Below the pieces are notes generated by a model that ran no database searches, was not told the origin of the DNA, and saw only the letters and a program-made list of their open reading frames with translations. A stretch of DNA of 64,000 bases, taken from positions 1,603,501 through 1,667,500 of the forward strand of contig NZ_CP029551.1 in the NCBI RefSeq assembly GCF_003173735.1, in the 5' to 3' direction. The position numbers and the translations under genes were made by a program. Positions 16,112 through 24,696 of the stretch are shown here, in pieces (positions within the stretch are counted from its first letter, which is position 1; each line of letters opens with the position of its first letter). Origin of the DNA: Methylobacterium radiodurans (GTDB taxonomy: Bacteria > Pseudomonadota > Alphaproteobacteria > Rhizobiales > Beijerinckiaceae).

Positions 16112-16480
16112 ATGGTTGACGGTGGCTTGAACGGCGAGCGCCTCGCGGAGGTCTCGCGTCTCGCGGGCGCCCTCGCGGACGAGGTGATGAGCGAGCACGA
16201 GAGCGGCGAGGCGTCGATGGCGAAGCTCACCGCGCTCGGAAGGGCAGCGTTGCTGCTGCAGGATTACGACCGGCCGATCCCGGACCGGGTCGTGGACGTG
16301 CTCAGCCGCGCGCTCCGGGGCGAGGAGGACGGCGCGATCGGCCATGCGGAGGGCGATGCCGGGCAGGACGGCGCGATGCGGGAGGCTGGTCCGGAAACGA
16401 TGCGGGCGATGAACGAGCCTGAAGTTCCCCGTCGCCTCTTTCCGCGCCTGATCCAATCCCTGCGCCCACCGCGCGGTTAG
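16112..16480 (+). CDS. Protein of unknown function
   Basis: 122 residues from MVDGGLNGERL. The first ~75 are helical ('RLAEVSRLAGALADEVMSEHESG', 'LGRAALLLQDYDRPIPDRVVDVL'); the rest is acidic then basic and probably disordered, ending 'RLIQSLRPPRG'. There is no signal peptide. CAGGAG lies just upstream of the ATG. I do not recognise the family. The gap on its 5' side contains AT-richer DNA (16015-16080), a likely promoter area shared with the divergent gapR. Confidence 0.6.
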   Translation: MVDGGLNGERLAEVSRLAGALADEVMSEHESGEASMAKLTALGRAALLLQDYDRPIPDRVVDVLSRALRGEEDGAIGHAEGDAGQDGAMREAGPETMRAMNEPEVPRRLFPRLIQSLRPPRG

Positions 16481-16507
16481 GGCGCTCTCCGCCCGTTCGG
16501 ATGCGCC

Positions 16508-16777
16508 TCAGCTCGAGGGCGCGCGCAGAGCGGCACCCGTTTGGCCGCTCTGCTGAGGCTCGCCCACACGCGTCGCCTCCGTGCGGGCGCAGGCGAGAAG
16601 GCGGGCCCGGCCAGTCGCGTCGATCCGCTCCCAGAGCTTCACCAGTTCGAGGGCGTCGCCGAGGGCATCGCCCTGCGGGACCCGGAAGGTCTCGACTGGC
16701 CGGCCGACGAGCTCCGCAATCCGTGCGAGCCTCTCGTCCAGGCCGGTCGCGCCCCGATCATCCGTCGCCTCGGTCAT
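16508..16777 (-). CDS. Small protein of unknown function, helix-rich
   Basis: 89 residues. The core '[15 protein letters not shown]' then '[22 protein letters not shown]' reads like the tail of a short DNA-binding or regulatory protein: a two-helix 'LxxxWxxI...GRxRLLAxAR' pattern common in Hyphomicrobiales XRE-type proteins. No complete helix-turn-helix is visible. ATG with GGAG upstream. Its stop is 27 bases from the convergent gene at 16112-16480. No family assigned. Confidence 0.6.
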   Translation of the reverse strand: MTEATDDRGATGLDERLARIAELVGRPVETFRVPQGDALGDALELVKLWERIDATGRARLLACARTEATRVGEPQQSGQTGAALRAPSS

Positions 16778-17164
16778 GAGGATCTCCGACCCGCGCCGTC
16801 GAAGTTCTGGTCGACATTATGCCTGTCTTCTCGCAGGCTGCCTGGATCAAAGCAGTGTTTCATGCGGCTGTCCCGACGCGATGGTGCCCGAGATTACCCG
16901 CGTGGGTTGCGCAATACCATGAAATTCTGCTTCCGAATGGGCGAAATTTTGCTCATGCCCCGGGAAACAATCGAGAATTTGCCCCGCGTCTGGACAATTT
17001 CTGCTCATTCGGAACGGCTCGTAGACCGCTCGCTGTCCCTGGTCCCCTCCATCGGACCGCCTTCCATCCGCGGCGGGCGCAACGATATGACAGGACACGG
17101 CCGTGCCTCATGGCGCGGCGCTCCCGGGTCCCGGACCCGCGCGAGGAGAAGCCGAAGGAAAACC
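16778..17164. other. 387-base AT-richer gap upstream of the COG0523 GTPase gene
   Basis: No ORF with a convincing start. The centre (about 16840-17020) is clearly less GC-rich than the neighbours and carries an imperfect inverted repeat: TTCCGAATGGGCGAAAT (16931-16947) against a near-complement at 16997-17014. It is the likely control region of the downstream metallochaperone gene. I did not recognise a Zur box or cobalamin riboswitch. Confidence 0.55.
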
Positions 17165-18163
17165 ATGTCCGACGCCCCGTCCAACTCCCCGTCTCTCGCC
17201 GCTTCCGCCAAGATCCCTGTCACGGTGCTCACGGGCTATCTCGGCGCCGGCAAGACGACGCTGCTCAACCGGATCCTCACCGAGAACCACGGCCGCCGCT
17301 ACGCGGTGATCGTCAACGAGTTCGGGGAGATCGGCATCGACAACGACCTCGTGGTGGGCGCCGACGAGGAAGTGTTCGAGATGAACAACGGCTGCGTCTG
17401 CTGCACGGTGCGCGGCGACCTGATCCGCATCATGGACGGGCTGGTGAAGCGACGCGGCAAGTTCGACGCGATCATCGTCGAGACCACGGGGCTGGCCGAT
17501 CCCGCTCCCGTCGCCCAGACCTTCTTCGTCGATCAGGATGTCGGCGAGGCCGCACGCCTCGACGCGGTCGTCACGGTGGCCGACGCCAAGTGGCTCACCG
17601 ACCGCCTGAGGGACGCGCCCGAGGCCCGCAACCAGATCGCCTTCGCGGACGTGATCCTGCTCAACAAGTCGGATCTCGTCTCAGGCGAAGACCTCGACCG
17701 CGTCGAGGGCGAGATCCGGGTGATTAATCCCTTCGCCCAGATCCACCGCACACGGAACTGCGCCGTGCCTCTCGACGCGGTGCTGGAGCGCAACGCGTTC
17801 GATCTCGGCCGCATCCTCGACCTGGAGCCTGCCTTCTTGGAGGAGGGGCATCACCATCACCACGACAGCGAGATCCAGTCGGTCTCGGCCCGGATCGACG
17901 GGGCCGTGAACCCGGAAAAGTTCATGCCCTGGATCTCGACGCTCACCCAGGTCCAAGGGCCCGACATCCTGCGCTGCAAGGGCATCGTCGCCTTCCCGGA
18001 CGAGCCGAAGCGCTTCGTCTTCCAGGGCGTGCACATGATCCTCGACGGGGATCTGCAGGCCGATTGGCGGGCGGACGAACCCCGCGTCTCCCGGGTGGTG
18101 TTCATCGGCCGCAACCTCGACGCGGAGGCGATCCGCGCCGGGTTCGAGGATTGCCGCGCCTGA
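17165..18163 (+). CDS. COG0523/CobW-family GTPase, putative metallochaperone
   Basis: 332-residue G3E GTPase with Walker A 'GYLGAGKTT' (24-32), the diagnostic metal motif 'GCVCC' (76-80), 'ETTGLADP' and guanine-binding 'LLNKSDLV'. A histidine patch '[11 protein letters not shown]' precedes the C-terminal CobW_C domain ('[13 protein letters not shown]...VFQGVHMI'). Such proteins deliver Zn, Co or Fe to target enzymes. The His patch favours zinc/cobalt handling; there are no cobalamin genes nearby, so a CobW role in B12 synthesis is unlikely. GAAGGA precedes the ATG. Confidence 0.93.
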   Translation: MSDAPSNSPSLAASAKIPVTVLTGYLGAGKTTLLNRILTENHGRRYAVIVNEFGEIGIDNDLVVGADEEVFEMNNGCVCCTVRGDLIRIMDGLVKRRGKFDAIIVETTGLADPAPVAQTFFVDQDVGEAARLDAVVTVADAKWLTDRLRDAPEARNQIAFADVILLNKSDLVSGEDLDRVEGEIRVINPFAQIHRTRNCAVPLDAVLERNAFDLGRILDLEPAFLEEGHHHHHDSEIQSVSARIDGAVNPEKFMPWISTLTQVQGPDILRCKGIVAFPDEPKRFVFQGVHMILDGDLQADWRADEPRVSRVVFIGRNLDAEAIRAGFEDCRA

Positions 18164-18285
18164 GAAGGCGGCCGGCGGTGGCGGATCTCGATCCGAAGCG
18201 GGATCCGGACTGCCGGCCCCCCGGTCGTGGTGTTCCTGGGGCGCTTTGCCGCTGGCTGGTCGGCCGTGGGCTGCTCGGCCGCGGA

Positions 18286-18447
18286 TTACTTGCCGCTGGG
18301 CGCGGCGGTGCTGCCGGTTGTGGCGTTGCCGCCGCTGCTGCCGGCAGGCGCGCCCGGGGTGGCGTTGCTCTGCGCCTGCGCGGCCGAAAGGGCGCCGGCG
18401 GCGAGCGCAAGGGCGAGAAGCGGGGCTGACAGGGTCTTGAGGCTCAT
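18286..18447 (-). CDS. Very small exported Ala/Gly/Ser/Thr-rich protein
   Basis: 53 residues: a textbook signal peptide (MSLKTLSAPLLALALAAGALS, cleavage near 'AQAQS') and a ~28-residue low-complexity mature part ending 'TTGSTAAPSGK'. AGGAG is about 12 bases upstream of the ATG, and the stop is TAA, unusual here. It is convergent with the COG0523 gene and divergent from the sensor-like gene. No function can be given. Confidence 0.6.
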   Translation of the reverse strand: MSLKTLSAPLLALALAAGALSAAQAQSNATPGAPAGSSGGNATTGSTAAPSGK

Positions 18448-18644
18448 GGTCTGCGGTCTCCTGCGATGCCGGACGGGCATCCGGTTGAGCATCGCCCGCG
18501 TGACGTCCGCGCGGGCCTTTGTCCGAGGAGCCAACGGCGCCGGGCGCGCGACCGTTCCGGATCGTGGTGGAAGGGGATCCTGTCTATCTACCAAAAGTTG
18601 TGTTACCGAATCAGTCCTCAGTCGCCGGGCGCGCGCATGCACAG

Positions 18645-19631
18645 ATGAACTCCAGCACGATCGAGCGCGAGGAGATCGACCGGGAGATCGCCGCCCTCCT
18701 GCAGCATCCAGCCCTGCGCAAGGCGCCGAAGCTCTCGGCATTCCTCGGATACATCGTGCGGGAAAGCCTCTCGGGTCGTGGCGCTCGCCTGAAAGCCTAC
18801 ACGATCGCCACGCAGGCGCTCGGACGGCCGGCGGATTTCGATCCTGTTACGGACGCGATCGTCCGGGTCGAGGCGCGTCGGCTGCGGCGGGTGCTCGATA
18901 CCATCTATGCCGAGCCGGGTTGCGCCAGCACGATCCGGGTCGAACTGCCGCGCGGGCATTACGATCCTGTGTTCCGTCGCGTCGACGCCACCTCGCCCGC
19001 GACCCGCGCGATCCGCGCCCCCGATCCGGGTGAGAGCCTGCACGAGAGCGAGCAGCGCTACCTTGCGCTGGTGCGCGCCAGCGCAGTGATCGAGTGGCGT
19101 GCCGCACCCGACGGGCGGGTCACCCACAGCTACGGCTGGACAGAGCGCACCGGCCAGGAGCCCGAGACCTTCGCCGGAAGCGGCTGGCTCGACGCGCTGC
19201 ACCTGGACGACCGGTCGCGCACGGTCGCGGCCTGGGCGGCGGCGCGGCGCGTCTGCGCGCCCCTGGAGATTGCCTACCGGGTCCGCCACCTCGACGGCGG
19301 CTACCGCTGGATGCTGGCGCGCGGAGTGCCGGTCGAGAACGCCGACGGCTCGATCCGCGAATGGGTCGGCACGATCGTCGATGCGCCCGAGCCGGGCGAG
19401 CCGGGTCTGCGCGTCCGCGACGTACTCGCCTCCGCCCGCCGGCTCGGCACCATCTACGAGATCCTGCGCTCGGCGCAGGGAGAGGCGTCGCAGGGGGCGT
19501 CGCGGCGCGTTGCGGAGGAACGTCGCCTCGCCGACGGCCTGCGCCGGCACGGCCTCTTCCTCGGGCAGCGCCCGGTCGCCGCCGCCGGGCCATCGTCAAT
19601 GACGGCACGTGTCTGCACGGCTAAGACTTAA
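18645..19631 (+). CDS. Orphan sensor-like protein: cyclase-type N-terminal regulatory region plus PAS domain
   Basis: 328 residues. Residues 1-105 ('LQHPALRKAPKLSAFLGYIV', 'RLKAYTIATQALGRPADFDP', 'DAIVRVEARRLRRVL', 'VELPRGHYDPVF') match the region seen at the N-terminus of some bacterial adenylate cyclases and TPR regulators. A PAS_3-like domain follows (about 128-245: 'WRAAPDGRVTHSYGWTERTGQ', 'YRVRHLDGGYRWMLARGVP', 'REWVGTIVD'). No cyclase, kinase or GGDEF output is present; the last ~80 residues are Arg-rich and unrecognised. ATG at 18645 with a poor ribosome binding site. The output is unknown, possibly by partner binding. Confidence 0.75.
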   Translation: MNSSTIEREEIDREIAALLQHPALRKAPKLSAFLGYIVRESLSGRGARLKAYTIATQALGRPADFDPVTDAIVRVEARRLRRVLDTIYAEPGCASTIRVELPRGHYDPVFRRVDATSPATRAIRAPDPGESLHESEQRYLALVRASAVIEWRAAPDGRVTHSYGWTERTGQEPETFAGSGWLDALHLDDRSRTVAAWAAARRVCAPLEIAYRVRHLDGGYRWMLARGVPVENADGSIREWVGTIVDAPEPGEPGLRVRDVLASARRLGTIYEILRSAQGEASQGASRRVAEERRLADGLRRHGLFLGQRPVAAAGPSSMTARVCTAKT

Positions 19632-19729
19632 CGTTAAGCCCGGCTTAAGTTCTTAGGCTCATCCTCCCGAATGTCTTCCGGAGCGAGCGAACACAGCTTC
19701 CGGCACGTATTCGAGTGAAGGAATTGTTA

Positions 19730-20653
19730 ATGGCCCGCTCCAAGCTTACGGCCTTGGCGCGCCGCCTCACGCTCGCAGCGAGCGTCGGCGCGCCCTGCCT
19801 CGCACAGGCCGCCGACCTGCTGCCCCCGCCGCCCCCGCCCCCTCCGCCGCCGCCCGTCGTCGATGTCGGCGGGGGCTGGTACCTGCGGGGTGAAGTCGGC
19901 GTCAGCGCGCTGCGCCTCGGCAAATTCGAGGGGCACGACAAGCCGGGCTTCCCGCAGCCGGACGGCGGCTACCATCCCGAGTACCGCGAGATCGGCGACC
20001 AGGCCTTCGCGGGTGGCGGCTTCGGCTACGAGTTCGGCAACGGCCTGCGCGTCGAGGCCGTGGCCCAATACCGGACCTCCACCACCCTGCGCTTCGGCGA
20101 GAGCTACGCGGGCTGCTTCAACGCGAACTTCGACAAGGACGGGAACTGCAAGTCGCCCGGCAAGGGCATCGACCTCTATACAGGTCAGATCTCCTCGATC
20201 GTGGCGATGGCCCGCGGCTCCTACGATCTCTTCACGTGGAACGGCGTCTCGTTCTTCGGCGGCGGCTCGGTCGGCGCGGCCTTCCACCACGTCGGCACGT
20301 TCGTTGACGTGGGCGCCGGCACGGCGGTGGGCGGGGCGGGCTATATCGGCCCGCGCGACACCACCACCTTCGCCTGGGGCCTGCATGCCGGCCTCGGCTA
20401 CGCCATCACGCCGAACCTGCGGCTCGAACTCGCCTACGAGTACCTCAACCTCGGCAGCGTGAAGACCGCGGGTCTGAACTGCTTCGGTGCCGACGGATGC
20501 CCCGGCACGGTCTACAAGTTCAAGAACATCGAGGCGCACGACGTGCGGCTCGGCTTCCGCTACCTGATCGGTGGCCTCGTGGCGGCCCCGCTGCCCCCGC
20601 TGATGGCCGACTACGCGCCGCCGCCGCCCGGTCCGCTGGTGCGCAAGTACTGA
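19730..20653 (+). CDS. Outer-membrane beta-barrel protein (Omp25/31-like), first of a pair
   Basis: 307 residues. A signal peptide (cleavage near 'AQAAD') is followed by a run of eleven prolines, then an eight-strand-type barrel with alternating aromatic strands ('GGGWYLRGEVGVSAL', 'GGGFGYEFGNGLRVEAVAQY', 'FAWGLHAGLGYAITPNLRLELAYEYL', 'HDVRLGFRYLIGG'). A long loop contains two cysteines. A second Pro-rich stretch sits close to the C-terminus. It ends 'LVRKY', not the usual terminal Phe. Start: ATG 19730 with AAGGA upstream. Related to the next gene, so probably a duplication. A ligand or role is not evident. Confidence 0.87.
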   Translation: MARSKLTALARRLTLAASVGAPCLAQAADLLPPPPPPPPPPPVVDVGGGWYLRGEVGVSALRLGKFEGHDKPGFPQPDGGYHPEYREIGDQAFAGGGFGYEFGNGLRVEAVAQYRTSTTLRFGESYAGCFNANFDKDGNCKSPGKGIDLYTGQISSIVAMARGSYDLFTWNGVSFFGGGSVGAAFHHVGTFVDVGAGTAVGGAGYIGPRDTTTFAWGLHAGLGYAITPNLRLELAYEYLNLGSVKTAGLNCFGADGCPGTVYKFKNIEAHDVRLGFRYLIGGLVAAPLPPLMADYAPPPPGPLVRKY

Positions 20654-20690
20654 GAAGCGCCGGGACCGCGGTCCCGCAGAACGTCGCTGA

Positions 20691-20736
20691 CGCCTCGAGG
20701 GGCGGCGCGGGATCTCCCGCGCCGCCCCTCGAGGCG
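20691..20736. repeat. Long perfect inverted repeat between two outer-membrane protein genes
   Basis: 22-base arms (20691-20712 and 20715-20736), perfectly complementary with a 2-base centre. It starts 38 bases after the stop of the first barrel gene. No T run follows. It should form a very stable RNA hairpin, acting as a terminator or as a 3'-end stabiliser of an abundant porin-type mRNA. Confidence 0.85.
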
Positions 20737-20911
20737 TTGGGGCGACCCTTGCCGGATCGGCTTTCGCGCGCGCCTTTCCGTTAGGGTTAAGCCCCTCATA
20801 ACCCTTGTTCGTCACTATTGGATTCGGCCGGTCCGCCCGGCTCCCCGGGCCCCAGGTCCGCCGCCTGCGCGAGGCCGCCCGGCCCGCCGGGCCCAAGCGT
20901 CGGGACGATCC

Positions 20912-21763
20912 ATGGTTGCGTCTACACGTCTGCCGGTCTGCGCGCTCCTCGCGCTCGCCGGCTCCCTCCACCAGGCCGGTGCCGCCGATCTCCTGCCGAC
21001 CCTGCCGCCGCCCCCGCCGCCGGTCGAGGCCGCGGCGCCGGTCGAGATCGGCTCGGGCTGGTACCTGCGCGGCGACTTCACCCACGCGAGCTACGGCCGG
21101 CCCCGCGACGACACCCCGCCTGACCCGACCGATCCGAACGTGCCGCCCTATGTCGGCCTGCGGGTCGGCGACGCGGGCGGCTACGGCGGCGGCGTCGGCT
21201 ACCGCGTCAACCCCTGGCTGCGCATCGACGCGACCATCGACCAGCGCGGCCCGAGCCGGTTCAGCGCCTTCTCGTCGCGCTCGAATTTCGCCACCGGCGG
21301 CAACGTCGAGACCGGGCGCGTGGACGCGCTCACCGCCCTCGTCAACGTCTACGCCGACCTCGGCACGTGGTGGGGACTGACCCCCTATATCGGCGCGGGC
21401 GTCGGCATGGCCGATATCGGCACCGGCCGCAACTACACCCAGACCACCTGCTTCATCGACGCCTGCGACGGCGCGCCGGGCGTCGGCCCGCGGGAGGCGG
21501 TGACGCGGCCTAAGCGCTCCGTCGCCTCGCTGGCCTGGGCGCTCACCGCCGGCCTGTCCTACGATCTCGGCCACGGCCTGAGCATCGATGCCGCCTACCG
21601 CTACGTCGATCTCGGCAAGCTGCGCACGGGCGTCGATGCCTACGGCTACGGCACCCGCCTGAAGGACCTCACGGCCAACGAGTTCCGCATCGGTCTGCGC
21701 TACGCCTTCGCGGGCCTGCCGCATCTGGCCGCCGTCAGCCCCCACAACCCCTACGGCAACTGA
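20912..21763 (+). CDS. Outer-membrane beta-barrel protein (Omp25/31-like), second of a pair
   Basis: 283 residues with a signal peptide (cleavage near 'QAGAAD'), a proline run 'LPPPPPPVE' and a barrel ('GSGWYLRGDFTHASYG', 'GGYGGGVGYRVNPWLRID', 'VASLAWALTAGLSYDLGHGLSID', 'NEFRIGLRYAF'). 'YTQTTCFIDACDG' places two cysteines in a loop, as in the paralogue upstream. It has the same domain order as that gene, but the strands have diverged. ATG start; a hairpin and a probable rpsD promoter follow the stop. Role: structural barrel or small porin, inferred. Confidence 0.85.
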   Translation: MVASTRLPVCALLALAGSLHQAGAADLLPTLPPPPPPVEAAAPVEIGSGWYLRGDFTHASYGRPRDDTPPDPTDPNVPPYVGLRVGDAGGYGGGVGYRVNPWLRIDATIDQRGPSRFSAFSSRSNFATGGNVETGRVDALTALVNVYADLGTWWGLTPYIGAGVGMADIGTGRNYTQTTCFIDACDGAPGVGPREAVTRPKRSVASLAWALTAGLSYDLGHGLSIDAAYRYVDLGKLRTGVDAYGYGTRLKDLTANEFRIGLRYAFAGLPHLAAVSPHNPYGN

Positions 21764-21779
21764 CGATCCCGGCCGCAGG

Positions 21780-21808
21780 TTGACCAGACCGGCCGTCTGC
21801 ACTACAGA
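21780..21808 (+). promoter_or_regulatory. Probable sigma-70-type promoter of rpsD
   Basis: TTGACC (21780-21785) and TACAGA (21803-21808) are spaced 17 bases apart. Together they match the housekeeping consensus well and point at rpsD, with a ~165-base leader. Confidence 0.55.
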
Positions 21809-21817
21809 CGCGCCGTC

Positions 21818-21845
21818 GCGGGGCTCCGATGAGGGGCCCCGCTGC
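21818..21845 (+). terminator. Hairpin between the barrel gene and rpsD
   Basis: 10-bp stem with one G-U pair (21818-21827 with 21833-21842) and loop GATGA, followed by TGCATTTTC. It ends transcription from the outer-membrane gene or, because it lies downstream of the putative rpsD promoter, attenuates rpsD. Confidence 0.6.
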
Positions 21846-21978
21846 ATTTTCAACGCACCCGTGGGCGGCCTCAACCCCGCCCTGTCGCCCCGCCCGGCTC
21901 CGGCCGAGAACGGCTCCGGCCGCTGGGGAGAGGAGGGCGCGTTCCTCGAAGTACGAACAGAAAGACAGAGGAATCGCG

Positions 21979-22596
21979 ATGTCGAAGCGCGTTCAGGCGA
22001 AGCACAAGCTCGATCGCCGCATGGGCCAGAACATCTGGGGCCGCCCGAAGAGCCCCGTGAACCGCCGTGAGTACGGCCCCGGCCAGCACGGCCAGCGCCG
22101 CAAGGGCAAGATGAGCGACTTCGGCACGCAGCTGCGCGCCAAGCAGAAGCTCAAGGGCTACTACGGCAACATCACCGAGAAGCAGTTCCGCCGCTACTAT
22201 GCCGAGGCGATCCGCCTGCGCGGCGACTCGGGCGAGAACCTGATCGGCCTGCTGGAGCGCCGTCTCGACGCGGTCGTCTACCGCTCGAAGTTCGTGGCGA
22301 CCCCGTTCGCCGCCCGCCAGTTCATCAACCACGGCCACATCAAGGTGAACGGCCAGCGGGTGAACATCCCGAGCTACCTCGTGAAGCCCGGTGATGTGAT
22401 CGAGGTGCGCGAGGCCGCCCGCCAGTTCGAGTTCGTGGTGGTCGCCACCCAGCTCGCCGAGCGCGACGTGCCCGACTACATCGAGGTCGATCACCAGAAG
22501 ATGACCGCCCGCGTCACCCGCGTGCCGGGCCTCTCCGAGGTCCCCTACCCGGTGCAGATGGAGCCGAACCTCGTCATCGAGTTCTACTCGCGCTGA
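21979..22596 (+). CDS. rpsD: 30S ribosomal protein S4
   Basis: 205-residue primary rRNA-binding protein that nucleates 30S assembly and helps maintain decoding accuracy. It has the N-terminal S4 domain ('[20 protein letters not shown]', 'GRPKSPVN') and the S4 RNA-binding motif '[13 protein letters not shown]...[10 protein letters not shown]' (about 94-125). The length is standard. ATG with AGAGGA upstream. It stands alone rather than in the alpha operon, as is usual in Alphaproteobacteria. Strong terminators follow. Confidence 0.98.
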   Translation: MSKRVQAKHKLDRRMGQNIWGRPKSPVNRREYGPGQHGQRRKGKMSDFGTQLRAKQKLKGYYGNITEKQFRRYYAEAIRLRGDSGENLIGLLERRLDAVVYRSKFVATPFAARQFINHGHIKVNGQRVNIPSYLVKPGDVIEVREAARQFEFVVVATQLAERDVPDYIEVDHQKMTARVTRVPGLSEVPYPVQMEPNLVIEFYSR

Positions 22597-22604
22597 GGAA
22601 CGGA

Positions 22605-22621
22605 CCGGCCGCTTCGGCCGG
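22605..22621 (+). terminator. Hairpin after rpsD
   Basis: 7-bp perfect stem (22605-22611 with 22615-22621), loop CTT, 8 bases after the rpsD stop. No T run; probably works with the stronger terminator 30 bases on. Confidence 0.5.
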
Positions 22622-22650
22622 AGCCAAGAGTTCGATCATGTGTCTCGAGA

Positions 22651-22682
22651 GGCCCGCGGGATCCCGCGGGCCTTTTGTTTTT
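22651..22682 (+). terminator. Intrinsic terminator of rpsD
   Basis: A 22-base perfect palindrome (22651-22672) followed by TTTTGTTTTT (22673-22682), a classic rho-independent terminator. Confidence 0.9.
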
Positions 22683-22757
22683 CTGGCTGCCACCCGCGGC
22701 CCCGGCCTATGATCGCGGCCGGGCGGCTCGTCTCCGCCACCCGGACAGGACCCGTTC

Positions 22758-23222
22758 ATGCAGCCAGCGCCCCCCGCCGCGAGTGCCGCCGATCCGGGCC
22801 CGAAGCAGGCCGGCGCATTCCGGACGATCAGCGAGGTGTCGGAGGCGCTCGACGTGCCCCAGCACGTGCTGCGCTTCTGGGAGACGCGGTTCGGGCAGGT
22901 GCGGCCGCTCAAGCGCGCCGGCGGGCGGCGCTACTACCGGCCCGAGGACGTCGCGCTGATCGCGGGCATCCGGCAGCTCCTGCACGTGCAGCGCTACACC
23001 ATCCAGGGCGCGCAGCGGGTGCTGCGGGAGAACGGCGTGCGCTTCGTCCAGGCGGTCGGTCGGGGCGAGGTCGTGGCCGCGGCGCCCGAGGCGCCGGAGA
23101 CGCAGCGCGACGCGGCCCCGCTTGGTCCGGACCCCGCCACGCGCGCCGCATTGGAGGCGGTGCTGGCCGAGCTTCACGCCTGCCGGGACGCGCTGGCCGC
23201 CCTGCGGGCGGGGCGGGAGTAG
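22758..23222 (+). CDS. MerR-family transcriptional regulator
   Basis: 154 residues with the MerR winged-helix DNA-binding domain: '[24 protein letters not shown]' (22-45) then '[19 protein letters not shown]' (57-75). The linker helix with '[10 protein letters not shown]' and an Ala-rich C-terminal helix follow; no metal- or drug-binding cysteine cluster is seen. This resembles the short MerR protein often found beside ihfA in Hyphomicrobiales, but ihfA is not here. ATG after a terminator-bounded gap, so it is its own unit. Target genes unknown. Confidence 0.88.
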   Translation: MQPAPPAASAADPGPKQAGAFRTISEVSEALDVPQHVLRFWETRFGQVRPLKRAGGRRYYRPEDVALIAGIRQLLHVQRYTIQGAQRVLRENGVRFVQAVGRGEVVAAAPEAPETQRDAAPLGPDPATRAALEAVLAELHACRDALAALRAGRE

Positions 23223-23448
23223 GGTGCTTCTGCCTTTCACAGGCCCCTGGATTCACGACGTTGGCGGACACCGGTCGGGCTCTCCATCCCCCGCAGAGGG
23301 GAAGGGCAGGGAAAGTGCGCGCTGTGCGGACGCGGAGCCGGGAGAGCCGCCTTCACCCGATCCATGACGCACAACCCATTGTCGGGTCATTGCCTTTCCG
23401 GCTGGGCGAGACGCGAAACTTTGCCGAGGAGACCGCGTTGACCGGCGC

Positions 23449-23868
23449 ATGAAAGCGCCGCCCCGCCCGCTCTCTCCGACCCAGGAACTGACGAACCGTC
23501 TGATGCGGGTCGTCCGCACCTGCCCGCAGGCGGCCGCCGAGGTTCTGGAACTCGTCTACCTCGCGAGCCGCATCGAGGCGGCGACGGAGGTCGATCACGC
23601 CTACCGCGACGCCCGGCGGGTGATCAGCCGCCTGCGCAACCCTCTCTGGGAGATGGGTCCGAGCGACCGCGAGGCCCTGCGCACCGCCGCCGAGACCATC
23701 CGCCGGGTCTGCCGCATCGCCGAGGCCGACATCCCCGTCACGCCCACCGCCGATGCGGGCGAGCGGGCGCGCGTCGAGGCGCGGCTCGCCGCCGTGCTGA
23801 AGGACGAGCTGCGCCCCGAGATGATCGCCCGGGTGACCGGTATCGTCGCGGCCGCGCTGCAGGAGTAG
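23449..23868 (+). CDS. Helical protein of unknown function
   Basis: 139 residues, almost wholly helical ('NRLMRVVRTCPQAAAEVLEL', 'ETIRRVCRIAEADIPV', 'ARVEARLAAVLKDELRPEM'); no signal peptide, membrane segment or recognised motif. ATG at 23449; GAGGAG lies about 20 bases upstream, rather far. The codon usage is normal for the region. Sits alone between merR and a secreted-protein gene. Confidence 0.55.
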   Translation: MKAPPRPLSPTQELTNRLMRVVRTCPQAAAEVLELVYLASRIEAATEVDHAYRDARRVISRLRNPLWEMGPSDREALRTAAETIRRVCRIAEADIPVTPTADAGERARVEARLAAVLKDELRPEMIARVTGIVAAALQE

Positions 23869-23994
23869 CGCCGCCCGGCCCCGGCACTGACGGCCCGGCG
23901 GAGGGCGCGCCCCTCGACGGGATGCGGCCGCCTCCCCACATGGCGTGTCCCGGCGCAGCCGCCGGATCGAGACCGCTCCAGGGGAGAGCCCAGC

Positions 23995-24432
23995 ATGACC
24001 TTCGCCCGCCCGCTCGCCGCGCTCGTCGCCGGCGGCCTCCTGATCGCCGCAGGCCCGGTCCAGGCCGAGACGGTCCAGAAGACCGAGACGGTGGCCTCCG
24101 GCAAGACGGGCCGCCTCCTCGTCACGCCGAACCTGAAGAAGGATTGCGCCGAGGGCCCGATGCCGGAATTCCGGTTCTCCGCCTACCCGAAGAACGGCGC
24201 CGTGATCGTGAAGGCCGGCAAGCAGAAGACGCCCGCGAGCTTCCGCTGCCCGAACAAGGAGGCCGGCGTCATGGGCGTGTTCTACCAGCCCAAGGACGGC
24301 TTCACCGGCTCGGACGAGCTGACCTTCGAGGTGAAGAGCGCCGATGGCGAGGTTCAGACCCGGGTCTTCAAGATCACGGTCGAGGCGGCCGCCAAGGGCG
24401 GCGACGCCAAGAAGGACAGCAACGACCTCTGA
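23995..24432 (+). CDS. Exported Ig-like-fold protein of unknown function
   Basis: 145 residues with a signal peptide (cleavage near 'PVQAE') and a beta-rich mature domain. 'VFYQPKDGFTGSDELTFEV' followed by 'TRVFKITVE' is the closing pattern of cadherin-like/Big-type domains found in bacterial surface proteins. Two cysteines ('KKDCAEG', 'SFRCPNK') could form a disulfide. A Lys/Asp tail 'GGDAKKDSNDL' ends the protein. GGGGAGAG precedes the ATG. A single short domain suggests a periplasmic or surface accessory protein; this is inference. Confidence 0.75.
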   Translation: MTFARPLAALVAGGLLIAAGPVQAETVQKTETVASGKTGRLLVTPNLKKDCAEGPMPEFRFSAYPKNGAVIVKAGKQKTPASFRCPNKEAGVMGVFYQPKDGFTGSDELTFEVKSADGEVQTRVFKITVEAAAKGGDAKKDSNDL

Positions 24433-24696
24433 CGGGCCGCATCGCGGCCGGCCCATTGTGCGTCGCGCAACGGGCCGGCGCCCCACGGGCGGTCGCGGGC
24501 CCGGTTCGGCCCCGGCCGCCGCTCAGCCCCGCGCAAGCGAGCCGGAAGACTGTTGATCCGGCCCGACGAAAGGCGGAGTGTTGCAGGCGGCACACGCACC
24601 TGCGGCGTCTCCGTCGCAGTGCGACAAAAGCGGGCCTGTCAGTTGCATCCAAGCCGGGACAGGATGAAGCTACCCGTGGTCTGAGAGGGTTATCGA

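Noticed and set aside
16778..17164. Cobalamin riboswitch before the CobW-type gene
   Set aside because: No B12-box-like sequence was found, and there are no cobalamin genes nearby.
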